Source: Oscillospiraceae bacterium (GTDB lineage: Bacteria; Bacillota; Clostridia; Oscillospirales; Acutalibacteraceae). Taken from it: DNA of 63,204 bases. The DNA is taken from assembly GCA_029219165.1 (NCBI GenBank), contig JAQXSW010000011.1, positions 1 through 63,204 of the forward strand. The letters are read 5' to 3'. Under the pieces are notes generated by a model. That model made no database searches and was not told where the DNA came from. It worked only from the letters and a program-made list of their open reading frames with translations. How positions within the stretch are numbered: position 1 is the stretch's first letter; every line of letters begins with the position of its first letter. This document shows positions 51,659-60,579 of this stretch, in pieces. Made by a program: the position numbers and the translations under genes.

Positions 51659-53595
51659 TGGAGAAGCTATACACAGACAAAATAATTGTGGTTGAGGGCA
51701 AGTATGATGCAATAAAACTTCATAGCATAGTAAATGCAACAATTGTTTGTACAGATGGCTTCGGCATTTTCAAAAATAAAGAGAAACTTGAACTCCTTAG
51801 AAAACTAGCCGATAAAAGAGGGCTAATTATTTTGACAGATGGTGACTCTGCAGGTTTTATGATTAGAAATTACCTTGGAGGATCCATTCCAAAGGACAAA
51901 ATTACCAATGTCTATATTCCGGATTTATATGGAAAAGAACGTCGTAAGGACAAGCCGTCCGCCGAGGGTAAACTTGGCGTGGAAGGCGTGCCGTCAGACG
52001 TTATTATAAAGGCACTGAAAAACGCAGGCGTCGGAGAAAGCGTTTGCGCTTCAAAAGAGCCAAAACGGCAAATTGAAAGAATGGATCTCTATGAAGACGG
52101 TTTCATAGGAGGTAGTGGCTCAAAGGAAAAGCGCACTACACTTCTCCGCGCTCTTGGTCTTCCTGAGCGTCTTTCAGTTTCAGGTCTTTTAAACATAATA
52201 AATATCCTCATAACTTATGAGGAGTACAGAATTTTAAAAGACATGCCGCCCTATGTCGTGACTGCCCTTTCAAGGCTTAAGGAAAATGGCTTTGAGGCTT
52301 TTGTTGTAGGAGGTTGTGTAAGAGACTCACTTATGGGTAAAACCCCACACGACTGGGACATTACAACTTCTGCAAGGCCTGAGAAAATCCTTGAAGTATT
52401 TTCAGACTTTAAAACAATTCCAACAGGAATTAAGCACGGAACCATATCTGTCATAATAGATGGCGAAATGGTTGAAATAACAACATACCGAATTGACGGA
52501 GAATATGCTGACAACAGACATCCCGACAATGTTTCCTTTACAAAGAATATAAAAGAAGATCTTTCACGTAGGGACTTTACAATAAATGCTATAGCATATA
52601 GTCCGGGAGTGGGTTTTGTGGACTGCTTTGGCGGCGTAGAGGACATAAAGAATAAACTTATAAAAAGTGTTGGCAACCCTGATGAAAGATTCAATGAGGA
52701 TGCTCTTCGTATAATGCGTGCCATTCGCTTTTCGTCAGTTTTGAGTTTCAGTATTGAAGATGAAACAAAGAAAAGTATCTTAGATAATAAGGAGTTACTC
52801 CTTAATGTTGCCAGTGAAAGAATTTCAGTTGAACTGATAAAACTTCTATGCGGGGAAAATGTCACACAAATTCTCATTGAATACAGGGATGTTATTGGCG
52901 TAATTATTCCGGAACTTATTCCGTGCTTTGACTTTGATCAAAAGAACAAGCACCATATGTTTAACATATATGATCACATTGCTCATGCAGTGGGGTGCTC
53001 TCCAAATGTTCCTGAAGTGCGCATGGCCCTACTTCTGCATGACATAGGAAAACCACCGTGTTTTACGGTGGATGAAAACGGCGTCGGTCATTTCTACGGT
53101 CATGGAAAAGTCAGTGAAGAAATTAGTGCACCAATCCTTAAAAGGCTAAGATTTTCATCCGCCTTTCAGGAAACAGTGCTGACCCTTATATTAAATCATG
53201 ATATTGATATATCTCCCACAAAGAAAATCGTTAAAAGACGACTTTCCAAATTTGGAGAAGATAACCTTCGCTTTCTAATTGCTGTGCAACTTGGGGACTC
53301 ACTTGCACATGTTTGTAATCAGTTTAACCCTCATGATGAATTTGAAAATGTCATAGAATTAATTGATGAAATTGTCAATGAAGGACAGGCCTTTACAATT
53401 GGTCAACTTGAAATTTCCGGAAATGACATTATTGCATTAGGCATTCCTAAAGGTCCAATTATTGGAAAAATACTAGAGGAAATACTCTCTTTAGTTGTAG
53501 ACGAAAAACTTGAAAACAATAGAAATGAACTTCTTGAGAAAGTACAGGAAATTTACTCTTTGGAGGAAAATAACAATGGAACAGAAAAAGCTTGA
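51658..53595 (+). CDS. Fusion: ribonuclease M5 (TOPRIM-DUF4093) + CCA tRNA nucleotidyltransferase
   Basis: 645 aa in one frame. Residues 1 to about 193 match RNase M5: TOPRIM Glu in VVEGKYDAIKL (E13), DGD in ILTDGDSAGF (61-63), then the DUF4093-type block DLYEDGFIGGSGSKEKRTTLL. RNase M5 matures 5S rRNA. From about 195 onward it is a CCA-adding enzyme: VVGGCVRDSLMGKTPHDWDITT (GG motif, catalytic DxD 232/234), RRDFTINAIAY, EDALRIMRAIRFSS, and an HD domain (LLLHDIGKPP). Both are separate genes in most Firmicutes. Overlaps DUF896 downstream by 20 nt. Confidence 0.92.
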   Translation: MEKLYTDKIIVVEGKYDAIKLHSIVNATIVCTDGFGIFKNKEKLELLRKLADKRGLIILTDGDSAGFMIRNYLGGSIPKDKITNVYIPDLYGKERRKDKPSAEGKLGVEGVPSDVIIKALKNAGVGESVCASKEPKRQIERMDLYEDGFIGGSGSKEKRTTLLRALGLPERLSVSGLLNIINILITYEEYRILKDMPPYVVTALSRLKENGFEAFVVGGCVRDSLMGKTPHDWDITTSARPEKILEVFSDFKTIPTGIKHGTISVIIDGEMVEITTYRIDGEYADNRHPDNVSFTKNIKEDLSRRDFTINAIAYSPGVGFVDCFGGVEDIKNKLIKSVGNPDERFNEDALRIMRAIRFSSVLSFSIEDETKKSILDNKELLLNVASERISVELIKLLCGENVTQILIEYRDVIGVIIPELIPCFDFDQKNKHHMFNIYDHIAHAVGCSPNVPEVRMALLLHDIGKPPCFTVDENGVGHFYGHGKVSEEISAPILKRLRFSSAFQETVLTLILNHDIDISPTKKIVKRRLSKFGEDNLRFLIAVQLGDSLAHVCNQFNPHDEFENVIELIDEIVNEGQAFTIGQLEISGNDIIALGIPKGPIIGKILEEILSLVVDEKLENNRNELLEKVQEIYSLEENNNGTEKA

Positions 53596-53785
53596 TAGAA
53601 TAAACGAGCTTTACAGAAAATCACAGGCAGAGGGTCTTACTGATGCAGAAAAAGAAGAGCAATATATCCTTAGACGTGAGTATATAGATTCCTACAAACG
53701 CAGTCTTGTTGCAGAACTTGAAAACACCTATATAGTGGATGAAAAGGGAAACAAGACTAAGGTTACAAGGAAAGGAAAGAAATAA
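53576..53785 (+). CDS. DUF896 (YnzC/UPF0291) family protein
   Basis: 69 aa. LDRINELYRKSQAEGLTDAEK and EEQYILRREYIDSYKRSL are the DUF896 signature; mostly two helices. Members have an unassigned cytoplasmic role. ATG 53576 is preferred because GGAGG lies 9 nt upstream. Begins inside the fusion gene and ends just before miaA. Confidence 0.88.
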   Translation: MEQKKLDRINELYRKSQAEGLTDAEKEEQYILRREYIDSYKRSLVAELENTYIVDEKGNKTKVTRKGKK

Positions 53786-53786
53786 G

Positions 53787-54749
53787 GTGGACACAAGAGA
53801 CTTTGCAAATAAAATCCCGGTTATTGCAATTTTGGGTCCAACTGCTTCGGGTAAAACTGCCCTTTCAGTGGAACTTGCAAAGGCCCTTTCCGGAGAGGTT
53901 CTCTCTTTTGACTCAATGCAAATTTACAAGGGCATGGATATTGCAACGGCTAAGCCTTCAAACGCTGAAATGCAGGGAATACCTCATTATATGATTTCCG
54001 AGGTTGAGCCAAATGAAGCATTTAGCGTTGCAAAGTATAAGGAGCGTGCCGACGAAATAATCGCCGATATACACGCTAGAAATAAAACGGTTATCATGGT
54101 CGGGGGCACGGGCCTATACATGGACACCGTCTTAAAGAATATTGAACTTCTAAAGGATGAAACTCCAAACGAAGTTCGTGAAAATTTACGCGAAGAACTG
54201 AATGAATATGGTCCGACGGCCATGTATGAAAAGTTGAAAGAAATAGATCCAAAAGCCGCCCGGAACATACACGAAAATAACACCGGGCGTGTTCTTCGCG
54301 CTTTGGAAATCTACTATTCTACAGGGCATACAATCAGTTATCAGGTAGAAAACTCAAGACTTAATGAATCGCCCTATTATCCAATTTACATTGGCCTTAC
54401 GGCAAAGGACAGGCAGTACCTTTATGAGCGCATAAACAAGCGCGTTGACATGATGCTTTCAAAAGGACTTTTAGATGAAGCGCGTGAATTTGTAGGCAAT
54501 CCTATTGGTGCAACTGCAAAACAGGCTATAGGTCTTAAAGAACTTGCTCCGTTTATAAATGGAGAAAGAACTCTTGATGAATGTGTGGATCATTTAAAAC
54601 AAGAAACAAGAAGATATGCTAAAAGACAACTTACCTGGTTTAGAAAAAATCCGGAAGTAAATTGGCTGTATATTGATGAAATGAATGGCGAAGAACTTGT
54701 GGCAGAGGCCCTTCGCATCGTGAATTCTAAAATCTGTAAGGAGGTATAG
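53787..54749 (+). CDS. miaA: tRNA dimethylallyltransferase
   Basis: 320 aa. P-loop GPTASGKTALSVELAK, DSMQIYKGMDIATAKP, VGGTGLYMDTVL, QAIGLKE and RRYAKRQLTWFRK. Adds a dimethylallyl group to A37 of UNN-reading tRNAs. GTG 53787 is chosen behind AAGGA, because the earlier in-frame start lies inside DUF896. No hfq or mutL next door, so this location is not the classic mutL-miaA one. Confidence 0.93.
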   Translation: MDTRDFANKIPVIAILGPTASGKTALSVELAKALSGEVLSFDSMQIYKGMDIATAKPSNAEMQGIPHYMISEVEPNEAFSVAKYKERADEIIADIHARNKTVIMVGGTGLYMDTVLKNIELLKDETPNEVRENLREELNEYGPTAMYEKLKEIDPKAARNIHENNTGRVLRALEIYYSTGHTISYQVENSRLNESPYYPIYIGLTAKDRQYLYERINKRVDMMLSKGLLDEAREFVGNPIGATAKQAIGLKELAPFINGERTLDECVDHLKQETRRYAKRQLTWFRKNPEVNWLYIDEMNGEELVAEALRIVNSKICKEV

Positions 54750-54751
54750 AA

Positions 54752-55981
54752 ATGGGGGAAAGAGAAAAGCAAACACTGAAACGTATAATAATTATTGCGC
54801 TTTCAATCTTGCTCATTGCATATATTGTATACCAGGCGGTGCAGATGATAAGTGAACCAGTTGAAACGGAAATTGCTTATAATTATACAGTTGAGGATAC
54901 TGTTGACACTGTTGTTTTTGTTGCACGCCAAGAGAATTACATAACAAATACAAAAAACGGTACTATCATTTCAATTATTCCTGACGGTTCTCGTGTTGGA
55001 AAAAATCAACCGGTTGCTGCTGTGTTTTCAAACACAGATGACGCCGACAAATATAACAAATTAAAGGAACTTGAGGAAAGTATTGAAAGATATGAAAGAC
55101 TTGCTTCACAGTCTGACAACTACACATTTGATGTTGACGACTTAAATGACAATATTGACCGTTCCGTAATGGACCTTGCAGATATTATTAACTCCGGAAA
55201 AATGACACTTCTTTCGGATGCAATAAATGAACTTCGTGACCAAGTTGTAACAAGACAAATTGCAATAGGTGACACAATTGACTTTGAGTCAAAGCTTGCT
55301 GCCGTTAAAGCAGAATATGATGCGTTATCTAAACAAAAAGTAAATTATACTCCCATTAATTCCGCGCAATCCGGATATTACATAAGTGGAGTTGACGGAC
55401 TTGAGCAGATAGTTGATTGTACAAAATTATCTGAAATTACCGTAGATAAGGTTTACGAAATTCTTAAATCTGAGAAAAAGCCGGTGCCAAACGGATCAAT
55501 AGGAAAGGTTGTAACTGACTTTACTTGGTACTTCATTTGTAATGCTCATTCAAACAGCATAGGAGATCTCAAAGTGGGCGATTCAATAACCGTAAATCTC
55601 CCATTCTCATCTGTAAACAGTATAAATGCAAAAGTATATTCAATTAATGAAAATAATGGCGATGAAACAGCACTTGTTCTCAGTTGTAATCTTATGAATT
55701 CGGCCATTTCATCTCTCAGAAATGAAAGTGCCGAACTTGTTATTGACTCCTATTCGGGTCTTAAAATTCCGGCTTCAGCAATCCGTGTAAATGAAAAAGG
55801 TGAAAAGGGCGTATATGTTCTTAAAGGAAACATAGTCTCTTTCAAGAAAATAAATATTATCTATTCAAGCGACAATTTTGTTCTAAGTGAAACGGATGTT
55901 GGTGCTGACGGATATGTAAAGCTTTATGACAACATAATTATTAGCGGAAAGGATCTTTATGATGGAAAAATCGTTAAATGA
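54752..55981 (+). CDS. HlyD-like membrane-anchored protein of the sepF cluster
   Basis: 409 aa. One N-terminal membrane segment (about 12-32), a barrel-sandwich-like region (TKNGTIISIIPDGSRVGKNQPV), a helical hairpin (about 105-215), and beta-rich domains ending with LKIPASAIRVNEKGEKGVYVLKGN. Looks like a HlyD/RND-adaptor-type protein, but no ABC or RND partner is adjacent. A gene of this kind before yggS-sepF recurs in Oscillospiraceae-type genomes and may serve division. GGAGG precedes ATG 54752, 2 nt after miaA. Confidence 0.78.
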   Translation: MGEREKQTLKRIIIIALSILLIAYIVYQAVQMISEPVETEIAYNYTVEDTVDTVVFVARQENYITNTKNGTIISIIPDGSRVGKNQPVAAVFSNTDDADKYNKLKELEESIERYERLASQSDNYTFDVDDLNDNIDRSVMDLADIINSGKMTLLSDAINELRDQVVTRQIAIGDTIDFESKLAAVKAEYDALSKQKVNYTPINSAQSGYYISGVDGLEQIVDCTKLSEITVDKVYEILKSEKKPVPNGSIGKVVTDFTWYFICNAHSNSIGDLKVGDSITVNLPFSSVNSINAKVYSINENNGDETALVLSCNLMNSAISSLRNESAELVIDSYSGLKIPASAIRVNEKGEKGVYVLKGNIVSFKKINIIYSSDNFVLSETDVGADGYVKLYDNIIISGKDLYDGKIVK

Positions 55982-56705
55982 GTCCTTGAATCAATATAGA
56001 GAGCAAAGATGCAAAGATATTGAGGAAAATATTAAAGAAATAAGAGAAAACATTGCGGAAGCCGCACAAAAGAGTGGACGAACAGAAAAAGATGTTCACC
56101 TTATGGCTGTAACAAAGACTGTTGAACCTTATTTCATTAACCATGCTTTGGCTCAGGGCATAGATTTAATAGGCGAGAACAGAGTTCAGGAACTCCTTTC
56201 AAAGAAGCCTGATTTAAATTTGGAAGGTGTGGATGTTCATCTTATCGGACATCTTCAAACTAACAAGGTTAAGCAGATTGTAGGTGAGGTGTCAACAATT
56301 CAATCTGTTGACAGTGTTAAGGTTGCAAAAGAAATATCAAAATGCTCAGTAAATGCCGGAATTAATACTGACATTTTGCTTGAGGTAAATATTGGAGAAG
56401 AGGAGTCAAAAAGTGGACTTGAGTACAGTAAAGTCCTTGAAATTTGTCATGAAATAGCTGAGTTTCCCGGTGTTTCTGTCAAAGGACTTATGGCAATTCC
56501 TCCTATTTGTGAAAATGATGTCATTTTAAGACAATTTTTTTCAAATATGTATCAGTTATATGTTGACATAGAAAGTAAAAAAATACATAATATATGTATG
56601 CAAATTTTATCCATGGGAATGTCTTCGGATTATGAGGCGGCCATCATGGAAGGATCTAATCTTGTAAGGGTTGGCTCTAGTATATTTGGAGCTAGAGTTT
56701 ACTGA
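55959..56705 (+). CDS. yggS: PLP-binding homeostasis protein YggS/YlmE
   Basis: 248 aa. PLP-Lys block DVHLMAVTKTVEPYFINHAL, IGENRVQELLSKKP, LIGHLQTNKVKQIV and LSMGMSSDYEAAIMEGSNLVRVGSSIFG. Buffers pyridoxal phosphate; the family member beside sepF in Firmicutes is YlmE. It begins inside the HlyD-like gene. ATG 55962 gives a slightly better spacing to AAGGA than ATG 55959; either is possible. Confidence 0.93.
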   Translation: MMEKSLNESLNQYREQRCKDIEENIKEIRENIAEAAQKSGRTEKDVHLMAVTKTVEPYFINHALAQGIDLIGENRVQELLSKKPDLNLEGVDVHLIGHLQTNKVKQIVGEVSTIQSVDSVKVAKEISKCSVNAGINTDILLEVNIGEEESKSGLEYSKVLEICHEIAEFPGVSVKGLMAIPPICENDVILRQFFSNMYQLYVDIESKKIHNICMQILSMGMSSDYEAAIMEGSNLVRVGSSIFGARVY

Positions 56706-56726
56706 TAAATTAAAGGAGTATGAGAA

Positions 56727-57197
56727 ATGGGTAATTTTCTTGACAAAATGAAGGCTTTTACAGGCTTTGAGCCAGAAGATGAATATGAAGGTGACCTTAT
56801 GGACGGTGACTATGAGGATGATGAGGAGTACATTCCAAACAGAACTCCGGCTTCATATAGTGACTCAGACTATCAGCAGCCATCCCGTAGAAACAATGTT
56901 GTAAATATGTCTCGTGACATGCTTCAAGTTGTCCTTGCTAAACCGGAAAGATTTGACGATGCTCCTGCAATTGCAGATCACCTCAATGAAAAGAGAACAG
57001 TAGTTCTTAATCTTGAGTCTGCAAATAGAGATGTAGCACGTAGACTCATTGACTTCCTTTCAGGTGTTGCATATGCAAACAAGGGACAGCTCAAGAGAGT
57101 TGCAAATAGTACATTCATCATTACACCATATAACGTTAACGTATCCGGTGATCTTCTTGATGAACTTGAAAATAGCGGAATGTTCTTCCAATCATAA
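56727..57197 (+). CDS. sepF: Cell-division protein SepF
   Basis: 156 aa. N-terminal amphipathic membrane-binding helix (MGNFLDKMKAFTGF), acidic linker (about 17-55), then the SepF core (LQVVLAKPERFDDAPAIADHLNEKR, TVVLNLESANRDVARRLIDFLSGVAY). Anchors FtsZ filaments to the membrane. AAGGAG precedes ATG 56727. A terminator at 57212 separates it from divIVA. Confidence 0.97.
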   Translation: MGNFLDKMKAFTGFEPEDEYEGDLMDGDYEDDEEYIPNRTPASYSDSDYQQPSRRNNVVNMSRDMLQVVLAKPERFDDAPAIADHLNEKRTVVLNLESANRDVARRLIDFLSGVAYANKGQLKRVANSTFIITPYNVNVSGDLLDELENSGMFFQS

Positions 57198-57211
57198 CAT
57201 TTGACGCTTGA

Positions 57212-57245
57212 CGAGAGTTGAATATGACTTTCAACTCTCGTTTTC
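57212..57245 (+). terminator. Terminator between sepF and divIVA
   Basis: CGAGAGTTGA / TCAACTCTCG stem followed by TTTTC. Short T-run, so partial read-through into divIVA is likely. Confidence 0.7.
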
Positions 57246-57270
57246 TTAATAATACTCAGGAGTGAAGAAT

Positions 57271-58302
57271 ATGCTTACACCAAAGCAAATTAAAAACCAT
57301 GAATTCCAGCAGGCCGGAAGAAATGCTTATAAAAGTGCAGATGTAGATGAGTTCTTTGAAGAAGTATATGAGTCTTTTGAACAACTTTTCAAGGACAATG
57401 CAGACCTCGTAAAAAAGGTTGGTCTTCTTGCTGATAAGGTTTCAGAATACAAAGGTGATGAAGACAACATTCGTAATGCTCTTCTTATGGCGGAACGAAT
57501 GAAGGAGTCAATTGTAACTGAAGCTCAGGAAAAGTCACGCGAAATTTTAGCTGAAGCAGAAGAAAAGGTACGTGCAGCCAAGGTTGCTGTATCTGAAAAG
57601 ACAGCTGCAATCATTGAAAATGCTGAAAAAGAAGCAGACAAAATTGTTAGGGATGCAAATGAACGTGCTGATGACACATTAAAACTTGCTCAGTCAAATG
57701 CTACAAAGCTTCTTGCTAAGGCTCAGGAAATTTATGATGAGCAGGTTAATACTGTTAAGGATGAAGCTGAAAAAGAGCGTGAATACCTTGACAAAATTAA
57801 AGAGGAATCAGCTAAAATCAGAGCAAGCCTTATGGATACATACAAAATGCAATTAGAACTCCTTGAGTTCACACCTGATTTTGCAGCTGACATTGCAGCA
57901 ATGCGTAAAAAGAAAGCAGCAGAGGATGTTGAAGATACAGAAATTTCTGAAGATGCAGCTGACACAGAAAATGCAGAAGAAATAGAAAACCCGGTAGATA
58001 CAGAAGAAACAGAAGAAGCTGAAGACACAGAAGCTGCTGAAACTGTTGAAAACCCAGAGGGCGTTGCAGAAGACGTCCCGGAAACATCTAAAGAGGTTCC
58101 AAATGTTGACGCTTATCTTACAGACGAAACTGATAATGACGCAGTTGAGGATGCAGATGTTGACAAATATTTAAATGATTCAGACATTGAGTTTGAAGAC
58201 ATTGATTCCGGCAGAAGTCTTTTTGACGAGGACGAAGAAGAGGATTTGGAAGATGAAACATATGATCCTGAACAGAGTCTCTTTGACAGAGAAGAGGACT
58301 AA
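57271..58302 (+). CDS. divIVA: DivIVA-domain protein with acidic C-terminal tail
   Basis: 343 aa. N-terminal DivIVA membrane-binding motif (LTPKQIKNHEFQQAGRNAYKS, DVDEFFEEVYESF), long coiled coil (about 30-190), then a long Asp/Glu/Thr-rich tail. The tail ends with two look-alike pairs, VDAYL / VDKYL and RSLFDEDEEED / QSLFDREED, which may be binding motifs. Marks poles/septum. ATG 57271 is used because AGGAG precedes it by 8 nt, rather than GTG 57262 inside the SD. Confidence 0.93.
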   Translation: MLTPKQIKNHEFQQAGRNAYKSADVDEFFEEVYESFEQLFKDNADLVKKVGLLADKVSEYKGDEDNIRNALLMAERMKESIVTEAQEKSREILAEAEEKVRAAKVAVSEKTAAIIENAEKEADKIVRDANERADDTLKLAQSNATKLLAKAQEIYDEQVNTVKDEAEKEREYLDKIKEESAKIRASLMDTYKMQLELLEFTPDFAADIAAMRKKKAAEDVEDTEISEDAADTENAEEIENPVDTEETEEAEDTEAAETVENPEGVAEDVPETSKEVPNVDAYLTDETDNDAVEDADVDKYLNDSDIEFEDIDSGRSLFDEDEEEDLEDETYDPEQSLFDREED

Positions 58303-58795
58303 TATATCAATTGCAATTACTGTAATAGTGGCTGTATTGCTCGTTGTAGTTGACCAAATCTCAAAAAAGTTAGTGCTGGATTACTTAAAAGATGCGGACC
58401 CTGTGACCGTAATAGATGGAGTTATCCAATTTCGTTATGTGGAAAATACAGGAGCTGCATTCGGTATATTAAGTAATAACACATGGGCGCTTTCGGTATT
58501 CACCGGAATAATAATAATTGCAGGTTTTGTATACCTTTTTTCCGGAAAGATAAAAAATAAATTTGAATATTCGGCTATAATATTAATGCTTGCCGGTGGA
58601 CTTGGAAATTTAATTGACAGAGTTTTTAGACACTATGTTGTTGACTTCATTGAATACACTTTTATGGACTATGCCGTTTTTAATTTTGCCGATATATGCG
58701 TAACTGTCGGTGCAGTGCTCATTATAATTGCAGTCATAGTTGAAACTGTAAAAGAAAAGAAGTCAAATGACGGAGAAGAGAACACCAATGAATGA
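58253..58795 (+). CDS. lspA: Prolipoprotein signal peptidase LspA
   Basis: About 180 aa from this start. DQISKKLVLDYLK, RYVENTGAAFGIL, GGLGNLIDRVFRHYVVDFIEY (Asp dyad NLIDR / Asp in NFADICVTVG) with four membrane segments; cleaves lipoprotein signal peptides after the lipid-modified Cys. The start is uncertain: ATG 58253 follows AAGAGGA by 8 nt but lies inside the divIVA tail; TTG 58283 would give the usual short N terminus. Overlaps rluD by 8 nt. Confidence 0.88.
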   Translation: MKHMILNRVSLTEKRTNISIAITVIVAVLLVVVDQISKKLVLDYLKDADPVTVIDGVIQFRYVENTGAAFGILSNNTWALSVFTGIIIIAGFVYLFSGKIKNKFEYSAIILMLAGGLGNLIDRVFRHYVVDFIEYTFMDYAVFNFADICVTVGAVLIIIAVIVETVKEKKSNDGEENTNE

Positions 58796-59711
58796 AGATG
58801 TTTTAAGTTTTCTTGTACCGCAGGAACAGTCTGGTGAAAGAATTGACAATGTTATATCAACAAATGTTGAGGATATTTCAAGAAGTCAGGCTCAAAAACT
58901 TCTCCAAAATGGAGATGTAACCGTTGACGGTCAAGTGGTTTCAAAAAACTATAAAGCTAAAGCGGGCAGTTTGGTAGAAGTGGTTTTGCCGGAACCAACT
59001 ATTTGTGAGGCTGTGCCTCAAAACATTCCACTTGATATTCTATATGAAGATGACGACCTTTTGGTAGTCAACAAACCGAAGGGTATGGTGGTTCATCCTG
59101 CTCCGGGAAATCCGGATGGTACCTTGGTAAATGCGCTTATGTTTCACTGTGAAAATTCACTTTCCGGTATAAATGGCATTATGAGACCCGGTATTGTGCA
59201 TAGAATAGATAAGGACACAAGTGGACTTTTAATTGTTGCCAAGACGGATAAATCGCACAGACATTTGGCAGAACAAATTAAGGAGCATTCCTTTACCAGG
59301 GAGTACCGTGCTGTTGTTCATGGAAATCTTAAGAATGACGAGGGTATAATAGATGCCCCTATTGGCAGAAATCCTAAAGACAGAAAGAAAATGGCTGTTA
59401 CGGATAAAAATTCAAGAAATGCGGTCACTCATTATGAAGTCCTTGAAAGGTTCCCCGGATATACTTATGTGAAACTTCGTCTTGAAACAGGACGCACACA
59501 TCAAATTCGTGTTCACATGGCATATAAGGGACATCCTGTTGCAGGAGACCTTGTATATGGTCCAAAGAATACTCCGAAGGAACTGAATGGCCAATGCCTT
59601 CACGCAGGCTTAATTGGTTTTATACACCCTTCTACAGGTGAATATATTGAACTGGAGGCTCCGCTTCCGGAATACTTTGAAAAATTCTTACAGAAACTTA
59701 GAAAACTATGA
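58788..59711 (+). CDS. rluD: RluA/RluD-family 23S rRNA pseudouridine synthase
   Basis: 307 aa. S4 domain (GERIDNVISTNVEDISRSQAQKLL), catalytic HRIDKDTSGLLIVAKT, ETGRTHQIRVHMAYKGHP. The RluD-like architecture (S4 + catalytic) with LspA upstream is the standard Firmicute arrangement (ylyB). Exact uridines are inferred. ATG 58788 preferred over 58767 because of AGAAGAG spacing. Confidence 0.93.
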   Translation: MNEDVLSFLVPQEQSGERIDNVISTNVEDISRSQAQKLLQNGDVTVDGQVVSKNYKAKAGSLVEVVLPEPTICEAVPQNIPLDILYEDDDLLVVNKPKGMVVHPAPGNPDGTLVNALMFHCENSLSGINGIMRPGIVHRIDKDTSGLLIVAKTDKSHRHLAEQIKEHSFTREYRAVVHGNLKNDEGIIDAPIGRNPKDRKKMAVTDKNSRNAVTHYEVLERFPGYTYVKLRLETGRTHQIRVHMAYKGHPVAGDLVYGPKNTPKELNGQCLHAGLIGFIHPSTGEYIELEAPLPEYFEKFLQKLRKL

Positions 59712-59739
59712 GTTTCCATATAAATTTTAGGAGGAAAAA

Positions 59740-60579
59740 ATGGATTCTTCAAAGAAACTTGAACTGCAAAAAGCAGCAGTAAAGGTACGTATGAATGTAA
59801 TTGAGGGAACATTCAATGCAAAATCCGGTCATCCGGGTGGCTCTCTCTCCATTTCAGATATCATGACATATCTTTATATGTATAAAATGAATTTAAATCC
59901 GCAGGATCCTAAGATGGAGGACAGAGATAGATTTGTTCTTTCAAAGGGTCACACTGCACCTGCTCTTTATGGAGCTCTTGCACTTCGTGGATTTTTCCCG
60001 GAAGAGGAAATTAAAACTCTCAGAAAGGCAGATTCTCGTCTTCAAGGTCATCCAAGCATGCACATGACTCCGGGTGTTGACATGAGTACAGGTTCTCTTG
60101 GTCAAGGTGTTTCTGTTGCAGTTGGAATGGCACTTGGCGCAAAAATTTCCAACAAAACATACAGAGTGTATACAGTACTTGGCGATGGAGAAATTGAAGA
60201 GGGCCAAGTTTGGGAGGCTGCAATGTTTGCAGCAGCAAAGAAGCTTGACAACCTTGTAGTTGTTGTTGACAACAACAATCTTCAAATTGACGGTAGTATA
60301 GATGAGGTTAACTCGCCATATCCAATAGATGAGAAGTTTGAAGCTTTTGGTTTCAATGTAATAAAAATTGACGGTCATAACTTTGATGAAATTGACAATG
60401 CATTTACTGCTGCTGAAAACTGTAAGGGCAAGCCAACTGCCATAATTGCAAAGACAGTAAAAGGCAAGGGAGTGTCATTCATGGAGAATCAGTGCGGATG
60501 GCACGGTAAGGCACCTAATGCAGAGCAGTATGAACAAGCAATGAGCGAGTTAAAGGAGGCACTTTCATGTCTGAAGTAA
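59740..60579 (+). CDS. Transketolase, N-terminal (TPP-binding) subunit
   Basis: 279 aa. TPP region GDGEIEEGQVWEAAMFAAA and VVVDNNNLQIDG, KSGHPGGSLSISDIMTYLYM at the N terminus. Two-subunit transketolases, found in many Clostridia and archaea, split the first half of TktA from the C-terminal half. Transfers two-carbon units in the pentose phosphate pathway. GGAGG precedes ATG 59740. Overlaps the C-terminal subunit gene by 13 nt. Confidence 0.95.
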   Translation: MDSSKKLELQKAAVKVRMNVIEGTFNAKSGHPGGSLSISDIMTYLYMYKMNLNPQDPKMEDRDRFVLSKGHTAPALYGALALRGFFPEEEIKTLRKADSRLQGHPSMHMTPGVDMSTGSLGQGVSVAVGMALGAKISNKTYRVYTVLGDGEIEEGQVWEAAMFAAAKKLDNLVVVVDNNNLQIDGSIDEVNSPYPIDEKFEAFGFNVIKIDGHNFDEIDNAFTAAENCKGKPTAIIAKTVKGKGVSFMENQCGWHGKAPNAEQYEQAMSELKEALSCLK

